64,000 nt of DNA from Hippophae tibetana (taxonomy: Eukaryota; Streptophyta; Magnoliopsida; Rosales; Elaeagnaceae), in contig CM072801.1 in the NCBI GenBank assembly GCA_037013495.1, forward strand, positions 7,922,501 through 7,986,500, written 5' to 3'. The notes under the pieces are model-generated. The model did not search any database. It saw only the letters and a list, made by a program, of their open reading frames with translations, and was not told where the DNA came from. The number at the start of each line of letters is the position of its first letter. The stretch's first letter is position 1. Both the position numbers and the translations under genes were made by a program. Below, one piece after another: positions 36,101-46,330 of the stretch.

Positions 36101-39100
36101 GTCAAACAGTTTCATTTACCGGTATTTGCCTCTGAGAAGCCAGAAAAGTTGTTTGAAAAAGAATAAACTTTGTTACATCGACAAGTCTGTGGGTATATAA
36201 GACAGTGGATAGATGATAATATTTTGAATCATATTAGTGGGGAAACACATGCACGGTCACTCTGGAATAAACTTGAAGAGTTGTATGCTCGAAAAATAAG
36301 AAATAATAAAATATTTCTCATAAAGCAGTTGATGGCTTTAAGGTACCAAGATAGAACTTCGTTGACAGATCACTTAAATACGTTCCAAGAAATAATCAAT
36401 CAGTTAGTTGGAATGGGTATCAAGTTTGATGATGAGATTCAGGGGTTGTGTTTATTGGGTACATTACCGGACTCTTGGGAAACATTTAGAATGTCGTTAA
36501 ATAACTCAGCTCCAAATGGTGTAATCAACATGAATCTAACTAAGATCAGTGTTTTGAATGAAGAAATAAGAAGAAAATCACATGGATCTTCTCAACAGTC
36601 AGAGATTTTGGTTATAGAAAGAAGAAAGAGGAGTAAAAGCAGAGGTTTAAAGAGCAAAAAAAAAAGAAGGAAGTCCAACAGGTTTGCTAATATTGAGTGT
36701 CATCATTGTGACATGAAAGGGTACATCAAGAAATATTGTAAACAGTTGAAGTGGGATAACAAGAAAGACAAAAAACAAGAGGGTGATGTTGGTAAGGAAA
36801 ATAATCGAGTTGTTACCGCTAGTTCAGAAGACTTTCTCGTTATTTATGATGAAGATGTTGTTAATGTTGCATGTCACGAGATCAGTTGAGTCATTGATAG
36901 TGGAGCCTCCATTCATGCTACGTCTCGAGAGGACTTCTTTACATCTTATACAGCAGGTGACTTTGGGACAATGAAGTTGGGTAATGACGATTTAGTTAAA
37001 GTCATTGGTATTGGAGATGTGTGTTTGGAGATGAATAATGACACGAGGCTACTTCTTAGAGGGGTAAAACATATTCATAAAATTCGTTTGAACTTGATCT
37101 CTACGGGTAAACTTGATGATGAAGGGTATTGCAATACCTTTAGTAATGGTCAATGGAAACTTACTAAAAGTGTTATGGTCGTTGCTCGTGGGAATAAACA
37201 TTATAGTTTGTATATACTGCAGGCAAGACTCTTCAAAGACATTATTAATGTTGTGACAAATGAGCTCACAGTAGAATTGTGGCATAAGAGACTTCCTCAC
37301 ATGAGTGAGAAAGGCTTAACAATATTGACTAAAAAGAATCTTCTTTCTGAAATGAATGATTTTTGTTTAAGAAGATGTACTCATTGTTTGAGAGGAAAGC
37401 AAAATAGAGTTTTTTTCAAGAGTTCTCCTCCTTCAAGAAAACAATACATACTTGATTTGGTACATTCAGATGTATGTGGTCCTATGAAGGCAAGAACTTT
37501 GGGTGGTGCCAGTTATTTTGTGACCTTCATAGATGATTGTGCAAGAAAGTTATGGGTGTATACTTTGAAAAACAAAGATCAAGTATTAGATGTGTTTAAA
37601 CAGTTTCAAGCTTTAGTTAAAAGACAGACTGGGAAGAAATTGCGGTACATCAAAACAGATAATGGAGGAGAGTATTTAGGTCCTTTTGATGAATATTGCA
37701 GGCGTAGGGAATTCGACATCAAAAGACACTTCCCAAGACTCCTCAGTTAAATGGGCTGGCTGAGAGAATGAACAAGACATTGGTTGAAAGAGTCAGATGT
37801 CTTCTTTCGCAAGCTCAATTGCCAAGATCTTTTTGGGGTGAGGCTTTAAATACAATTGTACATGTTCTTAATCTCACACCATGTGTTCCTCTTCAATTTG
37901 ATGTACCAAACAGATTTTGGACTGGCAAAGATGTTTCTTATGATCATCTCCGCGTTTTTGGTTGCAAGGCATTTGTGCATATACCAAAATATGAGAGAAC
38001 TAAGCTCGATGTGAAGACACAACAGTGTATCTTTGTTGGTTATGATATGGATGAATTTGGCTACAGATTTTATGATCCAGTTGAGAAGAAACTAGTAAAG
38101 AGTCGTGATGTTGTATTTATAGAAGATCAAACTATACAAGATGTTGAGAAAATAGAAAAAGGAGTCCATCAGTATAGCGATGATTTAATTGACCTAGATC
38201 CGGTTCTTTTATCAGTACAGATGGAACAAAATGTTCAAGATGACCAACAGGGTTCAGATGATGCAAATGCTTCTATGAACCTGAAACAGATCACCAGACT
38301 ACTGATCAGTTGTTAGAACCAGAAATTCCACTCAGGAGGTCTACCAGAGACCGATGTCCTTCCACATGGTATGATACAGATGAGTATGTGTTATTGACAG
38401 ATGGGGGAGAACCTCGATGTTATGCAGAAGCGATGGAAGATGGAAACAGGGCACACTGGGTTGGTGTTATGGAAGATGAGATGCAATCATTGTATGACAA
38501 TCACACGTTTGAACTGGTAAAGTTGCCTAAGGATAAGAGAGCTCTGAAGAACAAATGGGTCTATAGGGTGAAATAAGAAGAACACAGTTCACAACCACGA
38601 TACAAAGCTAGATTGATCGTCAATGGATTCAGTCAGAGAAAAGGTATTGATTTTGATGAGATTTTCTCTCCTGTTGTGAAGATGTCTTCCATACGTGTTG
38701 TTCTAGGTCTAACAGCAAGCTTGGATTTAGAAATTGAGCAAATGGATGTGAAAACTGTCTTTCTTCATGGTGAGTTAGAGGAAGAGATTTGTATGGAACA
38801 ACCAGAGGGTTTTAAGGTAAAAGGAAAAGAGGATTACGTATGTCGGTTAAGGAAAAGCCTCTACAGGTTGAAGCAAACACCTAGACAATGGTATAAGAAG
38901 TTTGAGTCAGTTATGGAGGAGTATGGTTACAAGAAGATTATTTCTGATCATTGTGTTTTTGTGCAAAAATTCTCTAATGATGATTTTATCATTTTATTGC
39001 TCTATGTTGATGATATGTTGGTTGTTGGTAGAAATTATTCAAGAATTGATAATTTGAAGAAGCAGTTGATTAAGTCTTTTTCCATGAAGGACTTGGGGCT

Positions 39101-42100
39101 AGGAAAAAATTCTTGGTATTCGAATTTGTGGAGATAAGAAATGAAAGAAGTTGTACATGTCATAGGAACGGTACATTAACAAGTTACTTGAAAGGTTTTA
39201 TATGGATAAAGCTAAAATGGTTTCTTCTCCTTTATCTAATCACTTTAAGTTGAGATCGAGTCAAGGTCCTTTAATAGATAAAGAGAAGGAAGATATGGAA
39301 AAAAGTTTCATATGCCTCAGCAGTAGGAAGCTTAATGTACGCAATGGTGTGTACGAGGTCAGACATAGCTCATGCAGTTGAAGTTGTTATTCGTTTTATT
39401 TCGAATCCAGGAAGAGAGCATTGAGATGCAGTAAAGTAGATTATGAGATATCTTCGAAGTACTTCCACGTTAACACTTAGCTTTGGAAGTGGAAAACCAA
39501 TGTTAGTTGGATACACTGATTCAGATTTGGCAAGAGATGAAGATTCTCGTAAGTCTACCTCAGGTTATCTAATTACTTTTTCTGGTGGAGTAGTTTCTTG
39601 GCAGTCAAGATTGCAAAACTGTGTTGTACTTTCTACAACAGAGGCAAGGTTTATTGCAGCAACAGAAGCTTGTAAGGAGTTGTTGTGGATGAAACAGTTC
39701 TTGAGAGAACTTAGTTTCAAGCAGCAGAAATATGTGTTGTTTTGCGATAGTTAGAGTTCTATTCACCTAACGAAAAACTCGGCGTTTCACTCAAGATCAA
39801 AGCATATTGATGTGAGGTCTCATTGGATAAGGGATACTCTTAACAATAAGTTGTTTGAACTTGAGAAAATTCATACTGATGAAAATGGATCTGACATGTT
39901 GACAAAAGTAGTGTCAAGGGAAAAACTTGAAGTTTGTTGTTCATTTGTCGAGATGGCGGATCCTTCCATCTAATCGGAAAAATGGGAGATTTGTTGGATT
40001 TTTTCCCTCTTATTTGGAGGAGCCCATATGGCTTAATTGCCCATGGAGAAAGAAGGGATAATTTTGTCCATTTTATTGCTTCATTAATAAATCCATTTAG
40101 GGTTAGTAGAGAATGAATTAGAGCTGCAACAGCAAGGGCAACAGCTAGCAGAAAAAGAGAGTAGTTTTTCCTTCTCCAGCAAGCCTTCATCAAATGCTTC
40201 GATGGAAGTTCGTTTGAGGTCTGATTGAGTTGAAATTTTGCAAGAAGGTTCACGACTCAAGACTCTATAATCTGAATAGTGGGATTTGAATTTGGCTCAC
40301 CGGTTTGGGAAAATCTGGGCCGTGAACAGTGACTACGAAATTGGGTTAGATATCTCTATTTTCTTGAAATAATTGTTAGTTTCCAAGAAGTTGTATTCTT
40401 GATGATGTTGTCGATTATTTGCCTCTAGTTTTATCTAGAGAGAACTTTTGTACAATTGTTTCTTGATAGTAGAAGTTTTGAAGAGGAGTGCCGTGATTGT
40501 TTCCTTCCTACACCGAGAAGGTTTTTCCACGTAAATTGGTTGTGTTGATTTTGTACATGTTTCATTTTGAGTTCTATTTATTTGTTTTCTAAAAGATTCA
40601 TACAAAGAAGGAGAATAGGTTTCATTCTGTTGTTTAAAGCTTAATTTAGTTCGTATTAAAATTGTGATTCTCCTTACATGCATTAACACACCTTAATCAG
40701 AAACAAGGTCGACACTAGACATGGGAAGAGGAAGAGGAAGAGGAAGTGAGAAATGGATATTGCTAATAATAATGAAGATTGACCAAGATATAGTGTGGAG
40801 ACAAACAGTCATATAAGGACAAAAATGGCAATGGTAATCATATTGCTGATCCAATATTATTACCTCCCAATAGTGTTGTTGACATTAAAACCAAAGCCCT
40901 TTTCTGATTTTCCAACTTTATGCATTTCAGCGAGCTTCTTTCCTAGAACAGACTGAAACCACTAATTCAATCAAAACCAAATGCAAGCTGATAACAACAA
41001 CATTAAGTTACAACAACACTTCTCAATCCTCACCTGATTACCTCTATATGCACCAAATTCAATAAACTCCATGATTATATAAGAACCACCAGTAGGTAAA
41101 GGCCCAACCTACAAAACTTCAAAAAACTTAGTAAGCTAACTTCAAATCCATATCCTCGTGTTAAATTTGTGACAATAAAGTATGAGACTACCATGTCAAA
41201 GGATATAGAACTTCCTTACCTTGAATGGCTTAGGCACTCGTATTGATTTGGTTTCATACATAGCAGTAAGACCAAGGGCCTCTGCCTCAAACATGGATGC
41301 TTCTATGCTCCTGATTAGAATTCAAAAAATGTCTGGCTTTGAGATCAAATAAAATATACAATAGCAGTTGACACAATCATAGAGATGGCGACATAATCAA
41401 GCAAGCAGAACATGAACCCTCTCCCTCTACCTATTTGTTTTGACAAAGAAAGAACCAGCATCAGTGTCATAACGATTGGCAAGATTGATGCAGCCACCAC
41501 CAACAGGACTTATCTTCATAATTTGTGTTGCCTTTCCTTCTGTGAGCACCCATTCACGTATTGGATCGTCACTCATGGTTGCCACTGCAAATAACTCAAG
41601 CTCATAAATCCAGCCAACCCAACTCAGCAAAAATTCTGCCAGATATAGAAATATATGTGGCTAAATAATGTAGTTTAGTGGCCACTTTTGCAGTCACATA
41701 CACTTCTTAAAATTCTGGGATACATATTTCAATACTGGATAATATTAGAGAAGAAAAAGTAGTTTATTTTGTTTAGAGTTCTACTACAGTGATAATTTAT
41801 TTTGTTTAGAATTTTATTAGAGTAATAGTTTATTTAGTTGGATTTCTAATTTTTATATACTATTAGAGTCCCACGTAGAAACTTTATTAATTATTATAGG
41901 GACTTCTTAACAATAAATAGCTAGGTTTTATGCTCGTATAAGTCATCCTAAAAGACAATCAATTTAAGAATATTAAATAAGTTCTCTTTTTTTTTTCTCT
42001 TATTCCTAATATTTTAGGAATAATTTTTCTTTCTTCTGTTTGGAAGTTGAAGTCCTCTTATCAATGAGATAAAAGAATATCTTTAGGCTAATCTTACTCT

Positions 42101-44218
42101 AAAGTTACTAGAGTGCTCGTTTAAAGATAGATAACATAACTAAGCTTGTCCTATTCTAAATTTGCTAGAGTGCTTGCTAGATACTAGTTTCCTTATGATT
42201 ATTTCATAACACAAATACAAATATTTTTTGCTAGAGAGTGAGTTTAGCTGGTCTAAACTTTGCTTATCTATTTCTTATTTCCTAAGTGCTTCCATATTAT
42301 TGATATATTCGCACTTCCGTCCTGCGTCAAGTGGTATCAAAACGAGGTTCATATGGATCCAATGGAACATAATAATGGTATTTCACGAAAATAATTTGAA
42401 GAATTTCGTCAAAAGGTTAATCAAGCTTTTAATAAAATGTTTGCATTATTGGAATTATTAAACAAAAATATGAATCAAGCTATTATTCAAAAAAGTTATG
42501 AAAAAACTCAAAATCAAGATATCGCTCGAGTGGAAAAGATGATCCAACACAACATTAAATATGAATCGTCAAAAAATGAAGACTCACCTAAAATTTTAAA
42601 AATGGAAGAGCAATTTTTTGAAAACAAGATTCCTGAGATAGTTTTAATCGAAGACAAAAATGATCATATTATTGAGGTCAACAAACCTATGTTAGAGATA
42701 TACAAATTCAGAAAGAAGAATTGAAAGAGAAAATCTCTTTACAAGGTGAGTTAATCTTAGATCTCAAAATTATTTTTATAAAAGAAGATTCAAATATCAT
42801 AACATATGTAGATATTCCTAAAGTTAAAGAATCAAATGTCTTCACTACTTTCAAATACAATCAATTATTTGACATCACAACAAATTATTTTCCAAAGCAA
42901 CAAGAGTTGTCAAATCATGTTCAAAATACCAAGTCATATTTCATTATTCCAGAACTTGTTGAAAATATTAATTTTAAAGGTGAATATGTAGACAATATTT
43001 GGTTAATATTATTCAAGGAAGTCGAACAACAAAAAAAAACAATTTTGAGGATCATGAATGCTACAAGTATTTTCATCTTCATTTGAAAAAAACTCAAGGA
43101 CGCGTTTTAAATAAGTGGAGGGGAATAATACAGGACAAGATTAGAAAAAAGAAAATAAATTATTTTGTTTAGAGTTATACTAAAATGATAGTTTATTTTG
43201 TTTAGAGTTTTACTAGAATAATAGTTTATTTTGTTAGAGTTCTAATGTTTATGTATTACTAGAGTTTCACATAAAAAATTTAAGAACTACTCTAGAAACT
43301 TTTTAACTATAAATATCTAGGCTCTATCCTTATATAAAACATCATAGAAAATAATCAACTTAGTAATATTTAAAAAGTTATATTTTTTCTTTTTTCCTCT
43401 TATTCTTAATATTTTAAAAATAATTTTTCTTTCTTTCATTTGAAAGTTGAAGTTATCTTATCAAAGAATAAGTCATAAGTCTAAATTTTGTTCATATCTT
43501 TCTTATTTTTTAAATACTTTCATATTATTGGTACATTCCGTTTCCGTCCTATGCAATTGCATTGTTGTAACTTACATCTAACAACTACTACTAACATGCA
43601 TGTTGGGTAATTATTAAAAGTGGTTTTTTTTTTTCAAATAATATTCCATTGATGGGACAAATTTAGAAAATATTAAGACAGACTATATAAAGTAATAGAA
43701 CGACCCAAAACAATACATTGCAATAAAAACTATCTTTTGTTCTCCAATGGTTTTAAAAAAAAAATTCAAAGCATTATCTAGTTAAAGCTCTCTAGCATCA
43801 ATGTATCACAGACAAAATCATGGAATATGAAATTTCAATTCCTCAAAACGAATTTAATGACTTCACGAAAACAAACAAATTAATTACACTCAACTAGAGA
43901 AACACTTCAAAACCAGTTTTGGATTACCTATAAACCCGATTGAACTTTTCACTCAACCAAGTAAATCGATTGGAATACTTAAAAATTCAAGTTCAGAGAG
44001 AGAGAACAAAAATTCGTAATTGAGTAAATTCCAAAAGCCGAGACAACTAAAATGCAATATGGGTTTTCTGATTTTTTCTGTATATTAGTAAATTGCGTAT
44101 ACTTGCCTGTACAAGTTGTGTACTTTAGGGTGAAAGAGAGTCGAGGAAGACGAGGCAAAGAAGGTAAGGAAAATGCAGGGGATATAACTCCCAAATGTAC
44201 CCCCATTATCAATCTCAT
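33115..44218 (-). CDS. Fructosamine-3-kinase-related protein (protein-ribulosamine 3-kinase), probably chloroplastic
   Basis: Phosphorylates sugar adducts on glycated protein amines so that they fall off, a protein-repair reaction. Minus-strand exons: 44218-44107, 41584-41431, 41310-41220, 41108-41034, 40952-40864, 35023-34905, 34605-34465, 33746-33670, 33261-33115; total 1005 nt, 334 residues, the family's usual size. All phases fit. The first 40 residues are Ser/Pro/Leu/Arg-rich, like a plastid transit peptide. Next come SDDPIREW, the nucleotide-binding region SPVGGGCIN and FFVKTNR, MFEAEALGL, and the hinge IIMEFIEFG. The kinase core has HGDLWSGN (H236, D238) and VILDPA (D256). The C-terminus is DYLRMLKA. 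Intron 1 uses a probable GC donor. Intron 5 (5.8 kb) holds a copia element and intron 1 a small LTR element. A second in-frame Met lies at 44206. Confidence 0.93.
35085..35966 (+). repeat. 5' LTR of the intronic copia element, with an internal tandem duplication
   Basis: It is 882 bp against 687 bp for the 3' LTR. The excess is a 191-bp tandem duplication (35097-35287 and 35288-about 35478), each copy beginning cctcttattt and containing gagctgcgggcaacagctag. Outside this the two LTRs align end to end. Confidence 0.88.
36017..36889 (+). pseudogene. copia gag (degenerate)
   Basis: Starts at ATG 36017 (MEENLSRIITLNG), with stops near 36073 and 36165, then an open run of 239 codons to 36889. It contains the UBN2-type gag core (SLWNKLEELYARK, LIKQLMALRYQD, LLGTLPDSWETF) and a nucleic-acid-binding Cys/His knuckle (CHHCDMKGYIKKYCKQ), in which the expected Gly-His pair is altered. 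Nucleocapsid function is known for the family; this copy is broken. Confidence 0.88.
36890..39960 (+). pseudogene. copia pol: protease, integrase, reverse transcriptase, RNase H (degenerate)
   Basis: Domains in order: protease VIDSGASIHAT near 36893 (joined to gag but for a tga at 36887-36889), pre-integrase ELWHKRLPHMSEKG near 37275, integrase core (HSDVCGPM, FIDDCARKLWVY, TDNGGEY), a stop near 37750, GKDVSYDHLRVFGCKAF, then RT (ALKNKWVYRVK, stop at 38574-38576, GFSQRKGIDFDEIFSPV, MDVKTVFLHGELEEE, LLYVDDMLVV near 39000), a frameshifted zone 39110-39440, and RNase H (YTDSDLARDEDSRKSTSGY near 39515) with a stop near 39754. The domain order (integrase before RT) defines copia. Confidence 0.92.
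39992..40678 (+). repeat. 3' LTR of the intronic copia element
   Basis: A 687-bp LTR starting TGTTGGATTT and ending ctccttaca. It aligns with the 5' LTR at 35085-35966 but has one copy of the segment that is duplicated there. Confidence 0.9.
41731..42329 (+). repeat. 5' LTR of the small LTR element
   Basis: About 599 bp. It contains an extra segment of roughly 150-170 bp (about 42065-42235) missing from the right LTR, inside which the word ttactagagtgct / tttgctagagtgct recurs. Confidence 0.7.
42353..43086 (+). pseudogene. Gag-like remnant of the small LTR element
   Basis: From ATG 42353 (MDPMEHNNG), broken by a stop near 42393, then open 42437-42724 and 42721-43086. The product is Lys/Glu/Asn-rich and probably helical (MNQAIIQKSYEKTQNQD). 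It has no zinc knuckle, protease or polymerase motif. The position just after the primer site suggests a gag remnant, but no direct similarity is visible. Confidence 0.45.
43127..43555 (+). repeat. 3' LTR of the small LTR element
   Basis: About 429 bp, collinear with 41731-42329 except for the missing internal segment, and more diverged in its AT runs. Ends gtcctatgca. Confidence 0.7.
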
Positions 44219-45749
44219 TCTCTATGCTTTGCTTTTTTACTGAACGACCATTGAGTCACTGACTGGGTCGATGGGCTAACTCGTATTCTGGCAGACTTCA
44301 ATTGGTTTCTGGATTTCACCGCCTTTATCTGTTGATGGAGGAAGGGAAAGACAACGACTTGGATGAGAAGAAACGAAGCGACACGTGTGTATTAGTTTAG
44401 CTTTTTTTCTTTAAAGATTTTATTCCTTCAAAAGTGTTTCGTTCGTAAAAGCAAACATATTGGTGTGGTATGTAGCCAAAATTCTGAATATTTTTACTCT
44501 TATATCAACTCCACTTTACTTCCAATTAAAAATAAGTTAAATGTTTTATTAATTATTATAATTTTTAATTAATTAAACAGTAAAATTTATTATATAAACA
44601 ATAAATATATCTTCAACGTTACTGATCAAATATACACAATAGAAATTAAAAAACAATTATATGAACATAAAATAACAAAAATAATTAAACTATTTCATCA
44701 GTTTTGCTTCTTGAATATTTATCAAATACACATAATAGAAATTAAAAAATAATTATGTAAACATAAAATAACATAAATAAATTAAATTATTTGATAGCAT
44801 GAGTTTTACTTCTTGAATGAGTCAACCATGAATAAAAGTTTCTCTAAACAACTTAAAAATAGATATTAATTATTTCAAAGATCATCGCATTTCTTTTCAA
44901 AAATTATAGCGTTTCTTTCTTTTCAAAATTTTCAATATATATATATTACTAATCTAACTTTCTCAAAAGATTCTCTATTTATAAAATGTTTCAACGAGTC
45001 ATTCAAACTTAAAAAAAAAACATCCTCTCAAATCTTTAATTCGCTATAACAATTTTGTATTTTTTTCAACTTACAATAAATATATATATATATATATATA
45101 TCAGTTTAAATTTCTCAAAAAAATTCATTTATAAGATGTTTAAATAAGACATCCAAACTTTTCAAAAAACACGAATTCTTAAATCTTTAATTTATATCAA
45201 CAATCGTCAAATATTTTCTTGTGTGAATAGTTGTTTACTCTCTTTGCTCATAAAATAGGAAAGATGTCTGGAAGTGTTGCCAAATAAATGTTTTTAGGGT
45301 TATGGATAGTTTTAATTTTCAAATCTTCTTCCATCTCATTCTTCTATCCACTTCACTAGGATTTGATACTGAGCAACTAAAGTTTGTAATACTATTCAAA
45401 AACAAATTTTCATGTTTCTTTAAATACATATTCAAGTGATAACTAATTTTGATTCAATAGATTTGGTGATGTTTATTATTATTATTAAGTTTTGGTTATC
45501 TTTAAACCTTCATATTAGTTGATCTATTTCTACCCATATTAGAGTTTGAATCATCCTTTGAATATCTACTGACCAAAAAATATCATTCATAATCTGAATA
45601 TCTTAAGCATTCTCAATAAAAATTATCAAATCTTTAATTCTTTGAAAAATTATTAAATCTTTAATTCTTTGAAAAAATTTCAATGAGCCTTGTGATATCT
45701 TAGGATAATCAATATCATTCATCTAAACATTCTCTCATACTCTCATCAA
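44219..45749. other. Promoter side of the kinase gene and AT-rich intergenic DNA
   Basis: Right after the kinase start the sequence is moderately GC (44219-44400) and should hold its promoter and leader. Beyond it is AT-rich with local tandem duplications listed separately and a TA microsatellite near 45080. No gene seen. Confidence 0.5.
44621..45230. repeat. Two local tandem duplications
   Basis: A unit of about 97 bp occurs at about 44621-44717 and 44719-44819 (shared: agaaattaaaaaa, aacataaaataaca, acttcttgaat or gcttcttgaat). Next, a unit of about 150 bp recurs near 44955 and 45107 (tttctcaaaa, atttata.aatgttt-like, aaatctttaattc). Both are diverged, AT-rich and non-coding. Confidence 0.55.
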
Positions 45750-46330
45750 GCTGTTTATACCAACATTCTAAGAAATTATTTCCTTCAACAATTTCTTCTC
45801 TTTTATGATATTTTTCCATCCTCAAAAGGTTTATATCCTAAACCAACTTCTATGAAAGTAGAAGTATGGGAATATTTCCTCTCTAGGACAAGAAACATCA
45901 AGGAATATTGCTATTGCAGTCTCCATGCTTGTTTGGCGGGCAATGCTACATTATATAACTTTAAATCCTTGAAACGAAGCCCCTCAAAATATATACCTTG
46001 TAGAAGATCATTCCAAGATAGCTAAGCAATTGTATTCATCTTATCTGAAGTACGTCACAAAAACTTCTGTATCGACTTTGTTAGATCCTAAGAAATAGAT
46101 GAAGATAACAAGAAGCATTACATGTCATAACTTGAAATGAAAGTAGCTATGGAACGAAGAAAGACTTTACAACCAATAGGAGATAAAAAGTTTGTTGCCC
46201 AAGAATCAATCATTTTCTTAACCTGCTGATCACATATAAAATTAAAGGCTTAAACCCTAGCATATCCAACAGATGAAGGAAGACCAATAATATATGTGTC
46301 TACTCCTCCACTAGTTGATATAGACATTAC
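45750..46330 (-). pseudogene. LINE (L1-type) ORF2 remnant
   Basis: On the minus strand the block reads like the region after the reverse transcriptase of plant LINEs: QQVKKMIDSWATNFLSPIG and KVFLRSIATFISSYDM, then LSWNDLLQGIYFEGLRFKDL, KLYNVALPAKQAWRL and LVLERKYSHTSTF. This order matches the common plant pattern (VQGWKxxxLSxAGKxVLIKSV...IPSYxM...GLGFRDLxxFNxALLAKQxWRL). It has several stops and no 5' part. Confidence 0.7.

Larger units (their letters stand above)
35085..40678 (+). mobile_element. Ty1/copia retrotransposon (Tnt1/Tork-like) in intron 5 of the kinase gene
   Basis: A complete but decayed element, antisense to its host gene. LTRs are 35085-35966 and 39992-40678, beginning TGTTAGG/TGTTGGA and ending ttaaca/cttaca. 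It is flanked by tgcag (35080-35084) and tgcat (40679-40683), a 4-of-5 target duplication. A primer site beginning tggtatcaaaattg follows the 5' LTR, as for initiator-Met tRNA. A purine-rich tract (gaaaaatgggagat) precedes the 3' LTR. Gag to RNase H are collinear inside. Stops and frameshifts in every domain show it is no longer autonomous. Confidence 0.93.
41731..43555 (+). mobile_element. Small non-autonomous LTR retrotransposon in intron 1 of the kinase gene
   Basis: Related blocks at about 41731-42329 and 43127-43555 act as LTRs, sharing ttattttgtttagagtt, tctttcttc-type runs, gaagttgaagt and ttccgtcct near the end. The flanks atttc (41726-41730) and attgc (43556-43560) match at 4 of 5. 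After the left LTR is tggtatcaaaacgagg, an initiator-Met-type primer site. Before the right LTR is a purine tract (aagtggagggga). Only about 0.8 kb lies between, with no pol. Orientation is opposite to the host gene. The LTR left ends lack a clear TG and may be off by a few bases. Confidence 0.78.
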
